From Glutamicibacter creatinolyticus (lineage in GTDB: Bacteria; Actinomycetota; Actinomycetes; Actinomycetales; Micrococcaceae), in assembly GCF_006094275.1 (NCBI RefSeq), contig NZ_CP034412.1, forward strand, positions 2,232,001 through 2,296,000: a stretch of DNA of 64,000 nt, written 5' to 3'. Position 1 is the stretch's first letter, and each line of letters begins with the position of its first letter. Of the stretch, positions 59,095-64,000 are shown one piece after another. Both the position numbers and the translations under genes were made by a program. The notes under the pieces were generated by a model that was not told the DNA's origin, did not search any database, and was given only the letters and a program-made list of their open reading frames with translations.

Positions 59095-60345
59095 ATGCCC
59101 CAGGCCTCCAATGACTCCGCACTGAATGACCAGTTCGCCGCCCTGCTTTCCCCCGAGGGATGGCAATTATTGGCGAGCATCGACCCCTCGATGCTCGCCA
59201 GCAAGGATGCGGCATGGGCACTGAATGAAAAACTGCGCAAAGAAGGGCATGACCCTGCGGTTGTGCGCGCCGTCGTCGCCCAGTCGCAGTTGCGCTATCG
59301 AGGCAGGGTGAAATTCGGTCCCTTTGCCGACTCACTGATCTTCACGCCGGCAGGCCTGGAACAGGCCACCCGGTTGATGATTGCCGGACTGCATGCCCGC
59401 CGCTTCGTGGAAGCCGGGTGCACCCATGTAGCGGATCTGGGCAGCGGCATCGGCGCAGACGCCATCGCCCTGGCCAGCGCGGAGCTGAAGGTCACCGCCG
59501 TGGAGCGTGATGAAACCACCGCCGCGGCACTGACACTGAATTTGATGCCGTTCCCGCAGGCGACCGTGGTGCATGGTCAGGCCGAGGATGTGGATTTGGA
59601 AGCGGTGGATGGGGTCTGGCTGGATCCTGCCCGACGCACCGAAGCCAACGGCACCACCAAGCGCATCTTCGACCCCGAGTCCTTCTCCCCTCCCCTGTCG
59701 TTTGTCGAAGCCCTGGTGGATGCGGGCAAGGATGTGGGAGTGAAGCTGGGACCCGGCGTGCCGCATGAGGCCATTCCAGCCACCGCCGAGGCCGTATGGA
59801 TCTCCGATCACGGCTCGGTCATTGAAGCCTGCCTGTGGTTCGGCCGCCTGGCCCGTCCCGAGGTGAAACGCGCGGCGCTGGTCATTGACAAGGACGGCGC
59901 CCACGAACTGACCTCGCCGTTCCCCGCCGAGCAAGGTGCCACCGCCCCGGTGGGGGAACTTTCCAACTACATCTACGAACCGGATGGCGCGGTGATCCGT
60001 TCGCACCTGATCGCCGAACTACTCCAGCAGACCGGCGGCACCCTGCTCGATGAACACATTGCCTACTTCACGCACGAGAATCCGCTGGAGACTCCCTTCG
60101 CCCGCGGATACAAGGTGATCAAGGTGCACGATTACAACATCAAGAAGCTGCGTAGCTGGGTCAAGGCAAATCAAATTGGTCAGCTGGAGATCAAGAAGCG
60201 CGGGGTGGACGTCACCCCCGAAGAGCTGCGGAGGATTCTGCTGTCCGGGGTCCCGAAGAGCGCCAAAAACCACGCGACACTGGTGCTGGCCAGGATTGGC
60301 GACAAGCGCCTGGCCATCGAGGTTGAAGCCCTCACCGGGCCGTAA
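59095..60345 (+). CDS. class I SAM-dependent methyltransferase, THUMP-like domain protein
   Basis: This 416-residue protein has a SAM-binding motif HVADLGSGIGADAIALAS (about residues 110-127) and an acidic motif VTAVERDETT. A catalytic-type segment VDGVWLDPARRTEANG follows, where DPAR takes the place of the usual DPP. The C-terminal THUMP-like domain ends SGVPKSAKNHATLVLARIGDKRLAIEVE. These features suggest an RNA methyltransferase, probably acting on tRNA or rRNA; the site is unknown. GATACT at 59081-59086 lies eight bases before the ATG and no ribosome site is seen, so the message is probably leaderless. Confidence 0.85.
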   Translation: MPQASNDSALNDQFAALLSPEGWQLLASIDPSMLASKDAAWALNEKLRKEGHDPAVVRAVVAQSQLRYRGRVKFGPFADSLIFTPAGLEQATRLMIAGLHARRFVEAGCTHVADLGSGIGADAIALASAELKVTAVERDETTAAALTLNLMPFPQATVVHGQAEDVDLEAVDGVWLDPARRTEANGTTKRIFDPESFSPPLSFVEALVDAGKDVGVKLGPGVPHEAIPATAEAVWISDHGSVIEACLWFGRLARPEVKRAALVIDKDGAHELTSPFPAEQGATAPVGELSNYIYEPDGAVIRSHLIAELLQQTGGTLLDEHIAYFTHENPLETPFARGYKVIKVHDYNIKKLRSWVKANQIGQLEIKKRGVDVTPEELRRILLSGVPKSAKNHATLVLARIGDKRLAIEVEALTGP

Positions 60346-60500
60346 CCTTCACGCGATTTGCCCTCCCTGCGGCCCGTCACCGGCCGATTGGAGCGCACGT
60401 GCGCGAAAATGAACTAGTTTGAAGTAACCACACTGGCCTGTGGGGCGGCCGTCGGCAAGACATCCGGCACGCCCGCACCACCGCGGATTCAAGGAGTGCC

Positions 60501-61643
60501 GTGCAGAAGATCGACTTTGCCCAGTCCGAGCAGTCAACCATCGGCGTCGAATGGGAAATCGCCCTGGTGAACCAGCAGACCGCCGATCTGTGCTCGGTTG
60601 CCGAAGAGGTTCTCGCCGCGGTCAAGGACCGTGACGGAATCGCCCCCGACGAAGAGCACCCGACCATCAAGCCGGAACTGCTGCTGAACACGGTGGAAGT
60701 GGTGACCGGTGTGCATCACACGGTGGCCGAGGCCGCCGAGGAACTGTGCCAAAACGTTCGGTTGCTGACCGAGGTCACCAATCCGTTGGGTGTCGACCTG
60801 TATTGCGCTGGCTCCCACCCCTTCGCGGCACCTACCCTTCAGCCGGTCACCGACAAGGACCGCTACGCCAAGCTGATTGACCGCACCCAGTGGTGGGGAC
60901 GGCAGATGGTGATCTACGGGGTGCATGTCCACGTAGGCGTGGACAGCCGCGACAAAGCGCTGCCGATCACCGACGGGCTAATCAACTACCAGCCGCACTT
61001 CCAGGCGTTAACGGCCTCCAGCCCCTACTGGGGCGGAGAGGACACGGGCTACGCTTCACAACGTTCCCTGCTCTTCCAGCAGCTGCCCGCCGCCGGCATC
61101 CCGTACCACTTCAATGACTGGGCTGAATATGAGTCCCACGTCGGGGACATGATGCACACCGGCGTCATCGACGACGTCTCAGAGATTCGCTGGGATGTGC
61201 GCCCGGTCCCCCGGTTAGGCACCGTGGAGATGCGCATCTGTGACGGGGTAAGCAGCATTGCCGACATCAAGGCAATCACTGCGCTAACCCAATGCCTCGT
61301 GCACGACATGTCGCTGAGCCTGGAGGCCGGGTACAAGATCCCGGTCATGCCCCGCTGGTTCCGTACTGAGAACAAGTGGCGTGCAGCCCGCTATGGGCTG
61401 GACGCGATCATCATCCTCAACGCACAGGGTGATGAAATGCTGGTGACCGACCACCTGCGCCAGGAGGTCAAGCGGCTCATGCCGGTGGCGGAGCGGCTGG
61501 GCTGTGCTGAGGAACTGGCCAGCGTTCTGGATATCATCGACCGCGGCGGGGAATACCAGCTGCAGCGTCAGGTATTCGCGGCCTCCGGAGGAGACTTCAA
61601 GGCTGTTGTGCAGGACAACGTAGCGCGGCTAGAAGCGCTGTAG
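60501..61643 (+). CDS. YbdK-family carboxylate-amine ligase (glutamate-cysteine ligase type 2)
   Basis: This 380-residue enzyme of the GCS2/YbdK family can ligate glutamate and cysteine weakly in E. coli. Typical segments are STIGVEWEIALVNQQTADLC at the start, EHPTIKPELLLNTVEVVTGVHHTVAEA, YGVHVHVGVDSRDKALPI and PRLGTVEMRICDGVSSIADIKAI. The GTG at 60501 is preceded by AAGGAG four bases away. Actinobacteria mostly use mycothiol rather than glutathione, so the real substrate is uncertain. Confidence 0.88.
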   Translation: MQKIDFAQSEQSTIGVEWEIALVNQQTADLCSVAEEVLAAVKDRDGIAPDEEHPTIKPELLLNTVEVVTGVHHTVAEAAEELCQNVRLLTEVTNPLGVDLYCAGSHPFAAPTLQPVTDKDRYAKLIDRTQWWGRQMVIYGVHVHVGVDSRDKALPITDGLINYQPHFQALTASSPYWGGEDTGYASQRSLLFQQLPAAGIPYHFNDWAEYESHVGDMMHTGVIDDVSEIRWDVRPVPRLGTVEMRICDGVSSIADIKAITALTQCLVHDMSLSLEAGYKIPVMPRWFRTENKWRAARYGLDAIIILNAQGDEMLVTDHLRQEVKRLMPVAERLGCAEELASVLDIIDRGGEYQLQRQVFAASGGDFKAVVQDNVARLEAL

Positions 61644-61871
61644 CCCCACGTATTGCAGGCTTCGTCGACTGATGCGACACGTCAGCAGCAAACTTGGCCG
61701 GTCTCAAGAACCTTCGTTTCTGACACATCTAAATGGTTTAGGGAAACGCATCACTTACAGACGGCATTGCAGTGAGCGCAAGAACCCCAGGCACATCATG
61801 CGGGTGCATATCCGGCCAGCAACGGTGTGTGGTGAGTTTGATAGGCCTGTTTCTCGGGGGAAGATGTCTCC

Positions 61872-62825
61872 ATGACCCTGACTCCTGAAATCTATCTCTA
61901 CCCCTACCTCCGAATATCCGAAACAGTTATCTGCGGTGCCTGGACGTTGGAGCAGGTCGAAACAAAACGCCTGCGACGGCAAGAGAACCCCAGAGCAGCA
62001 GCCCTCATCCGGATTATGGGGAGGCATGAAGATCACAAGGGGAGGATCCCGCAGACAGCCGTGGTGGCCACCCGAACTGCCCAGGAATGGGCCGACGAGG
62101 AAGCTCGAAGAATTGAGGTCGGCGCTTTTCACTCGGCTGTGTCTTTTGCTGTTCTGAATGCGAACGCCGATGAAAGGTACCGAATTCCGTGGGAGTCCAG
62201 TCTCCTGGAACTGGCAACGTCCGAAACGGCCATCATTTCTGTAACTCCGGTAACTGCAGCCCGCGGGGATGCCTATGTGCAACGCGGCGGTCCCATCAAC
62301 CGTCGAGTGGCTGGCGGGGCTTCGGGGCATATGAAGTTCCCAGCTCCAGAAGGGTTGATCTCAACTCCGGTCCTGTCTCTGGACGGGCGCCTTCTTAAAG
62401 CGGCCTTCGACAATGCTATGGTCGCAACAGCTGGATTGATCGCAGCTGGTTCAGGGGTCGTGCGGGAGAAGTCCGTGGGCACCTTCGGGGCGCTGATCGA
62501 GCAGATCAACAAGCTCTTCGAGGGCACCGGGATCAGCGATGAGGACCAGATCAACGTTTTCGAATCAGTCATGCGACATGCCCAAGCGCACGAACAGCTG
62601 CAACGAGAAGCCGTAGCCAACGGCCCTCTCGACTTCAGTTCCTCCCCCACGCTGGTGGAGACCGTCGAAGAACTCATCTACACCGCTGGTGAAGGGCATC
62701 AGCAGGCTGCTAACGTCCTTTTGGAGCTGGGCGGTCCTGAGAAGATCGTCGAGGTCCTCCTCGCAGCAGGGCTGCAGAACCGATTGCGGGACCAAGCCCA
62801 ACTCGATGCCATGGGCAACGACTAA
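61872..62825 (+). CDS. hypothetical protein, unrecognised
   Basis: This 317-residue soluble protein has no signal or membrane segment. Recognisable features are limited: a first half rich in Arg/Glu (LEQVETKRLRRQENPRAAALIRIMGRHEDHKGRIPQTAVVATRTAQEWADEEARR), a central SETAIISVTPVTAARGDAYVQRGGPINRRV, and a helical second half. Base composition is lower in GC than the core genes to its left, suggesting acquired DNA. It lies next to a GmrSD-type restriction gene, on the opposite strand, so it may be part of a defence region; there is no direct evidence of function. Confidence 0.6.
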   Translation: MTLTPEIYLYPYLRISETVICGAWTLEQVETKRLRRQENPRAAALIRIMGRHEDHKGRIPQTAVVATRTAQEWADEEARRIEVGAFHSAVSFAVLNANADERYRIPWESSLLELATSETAIISVTPVTAARGDAYVQRGGPINRRVAGGASGHMKFPAPEGLISTPVLSLDGRLLKAAFDNAMVATAGLIAAGSGVVREKSVGTFGALIEQINKLFEGTGISDEDQINVFESVMRHAQAHEQLQREAVANGPLDFSSSPTLVETVEELIYTAGEGHQQAANVLLELGGPEKIVEVLLAAGLQNRLRDQAQLDAMGND

Positions 62826-62838
62826 ATCCTCCGGCATC

Positions 62839-62879
62839 CCTTTTGGAGGCCGCGCCTGTCTCAGCGCAGCCTCAAAAGG
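62839..62879 (+). terminator. terminator hairpin after the unrecognised gene
   Basis: CCTTTTGGAGGC (62839-62850) pairs with GCCTCAAAAGG (62869-62879), with one bulge and further GC pairs inside. It starts 13 bp past the stop codon. Confidence 0.7.
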
Positions 62880-63117
62880 AATTATCGACGCGGTTGGTCA
62901 AGATCACCGATCATGCATTATCGGAAGATGAGGCCTATGTTCTCAGCCCCAGCGATGAAACGATTCACCGTGGCAGGCAAACAGCAGAACTCAAGACAGC
63001 ACTCAAAGAAAACCGCCGCATTCTTTGCACCTCGGGTCTATTTTCGCTGGGCGGTAGGAGTCAATTTCAGTTAGCTATAACGAGGTTACTTTCTTGCAAA
63101 CAACTTACCGATATCGT

Positions 63118-64000
63118 TCACAGTTCATCCTCCCCCACCAGCGAAAGCAGTTCTTCGACCGTCAGCTGCTGAGCAGGATCAGCCCGCCCATCCGTGATAG
63201 TCACGCCTTCGGACTGGAGGATTTCTGCAGGTTCACGAGTTTCCTCGCGATCGCCCCAGTGGAATGCGTCAGCCACCGCCCCTTGCCAAGTAAGCACACG
63301 GTGGGGAGATGGGCATGAAGGACAGTTCGCAAGGTGGCCGGCCATCGCTTGCGGGCCCGTGCCGACGGCTTCAGCCAGATTGTTATAGCTTGTCCATCGG
63401 CCTTCGGGAATAGAGCCGAGTATTGCGTGGGCTTGAGACCAGTCAAACCGTTGCGAGTCACTGAACCGAGCCCGGTACTTAGCCAGCACCGGATCCTCCA
63501 GGCTGGGCCGCCCCCAAATCTTCACTGCTTCCGAAGCTAAGGTACGGGCACGTTGCTCGATAGATTCCGCGTTCCAAGCCGCTAACTGACCTAATCCCTG
63601 ATTCAAACGCAACGGGCTGTGCCTGAAACCCTTCTCCATATCCCGTTTCTCAGAGAAGGGACGATCCGAATACTCTGGGTTGTAACCAGTCAGGGTAAGG
63701 TTACCGAGCGTATGCAGGTACCGGTCATGATCCGCTTGCCAATTCTCACCCAGTGCTTGCTGCCATGCCTTGGTCGCGTTCTGCGGCATGATGTGCTCGA
63801 TCGTGTATTCAGCGGTTGAAACTTCTTCTTTCCTCCCGTGGTTCTCCAGCTTGCGGAAAAAGTAGCTACGGCGTTTAACGTGATACATATCCGTAGTTTT
63901 CAATGCTTCTTCGAACTCTTCATCCGTGGGGAACCGACGGTACTCCGGCAAGGTCAGTAGCCGTCCGCACACACTTTCCACGTAGTTCCGCTGATCAATT
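63118..64000 (-). CDS. GmrSD-type (DUF262/DUF1524) restriction protein with C-terminal alkyltransferase-like domain (5' end outside window)
   Basis: The frame is open through the window edge, so the N-terminal DUF262 part is not visible. The visible 290 or so residues include the DUF1524 HNH-type nuclease motif STAEYTIEHIMPQNATKAWQQALG followed by HTLGNLTLTGYNPEYSDRPFSEK, the hallmark of GmrSD-family modification-dependent restriction enzymes. After about 120 further residues comes a segment IPEGRWTSYNNLAEAVGTGPQAMAGHLANCPSCPSPHRVLTWQGAV, which matches alkyltransferase-like/MGMT DNA-binding domains (P-G-x2-T-S-Y and the HRV motif); the reactive PCHR Cys is not obvious, as in ATL proteins. It ends GEDEL. 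Such proteins cut DNA carrying modified bases. Confidence 0.75.
   Translation of the reverse strand, partial: IDQRNYVESVCGRLLTLPEYRRFPTDEEFEEALKTTDMYHVKRRSYFFRKLENHGRKEEVSTAEYTIEHIMPQNATKAWQQALGENWQADHDRYLHTLGNLTLTGYNPEYSDRPFSEKRDMEKGFRHSPLRLNQGLGQLAAWNAESIEQRARTLASEAVKIWGRPSLEDPVLAKYRARFSDSQRFDWSQAHAILGSIPEGRWTSYNNLAEAVGTGPQAMAGHLANCPSCPSPHRVLTWQGAVADAFHWGDREETREPAEILQSEGVTITDGRADPAQQLTVEELLSLVGEDEL

Overview
The window is high-GC, densely packed actinobacterial chromosome. Actinobacterial markers include the histidine phosphatase / DUF3090 / SCO1664-type trio, a GuaB3-type second IMP dehydrogenase-like protein beside guaB and guaA, a groES-groEL operon under a CIRCE element, and many apparently leaderless promoters. 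Gene content and protein style suggest Micrococcaceae (Arthrobacter or a relative). That placement is inference. I see no rRNA, tRNA or CRISPR array.

Layout. 1-1838: the end of an arsenic resistance operon (arsC and an ArsO-like flavoprotein, after a likely ACR3 tail). 2307-7674: a PaoABC-like molybdenum aldehyde oxidoreductase (2Fe-2S, FAD/4Fe-4S and molybdenum subunits) with its own cofactor cytidylyltransferase, and an XdhC-type factor running convergently. 7813-11622: an EEP-family hydrolase, the phosphatase/DUF3090/SCO1664 trio and YtoQ. 11623-15116: a decayed accessory stretch with a GNAT remnant, an intact-looking YefM-YoeB toxin-antitoxin pair with a clear operator, two broken IS256-type transposases and a truncated gene.

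15130-27216: a 12.1 kb genomic island. Its ends are marked by an 11-bp repeat lying in the 3' end of ychF. It carries a large serine recombinase, a truncated ArdA-like gene, and a co-directional four-gene operon (DUF499-type ATPase, small protein, DUF1156 DNA methylase, PLD-SNF2 helicase) that matches the helicase-methylase-ATPase (Hma) class of anti-phage system. Removing the island in silico restores the usual YchF C-terminus, ending EFRFNV. Because both junctions lie inside coding sequence in the same phase, integration exchanges the C-terminal tails of YchF and the ArdA-like protein. It also places the defence operon 20 bp behind ychF, with no room for a promoter of its own.

27175-61643 is mostly core genome: ychF, ispH, xseA-xseB, ppk2, an AlaA-type aminotransferase, a lipoprotein, a Nudix protein, an Lrp regulator, a folate cyclo-ligase, a very large helicase-like protein with degenerate ATP-binding motifs, guaA, SURF1, guaB3, VanZ, guaB, an OafA-type acyltransferase, groEL-groES, a lysine-type permease, a THUMP-like methyltransferase and a YbdK-type ligase. 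The right edge (61872-64000) is accessory again: an unrecognised 317-residue protein and the 3' part of a GmrSD-type (DUF262/DUF1524) restriction gene whose C-terminus appears fused to an alkyltransferase-like domain.
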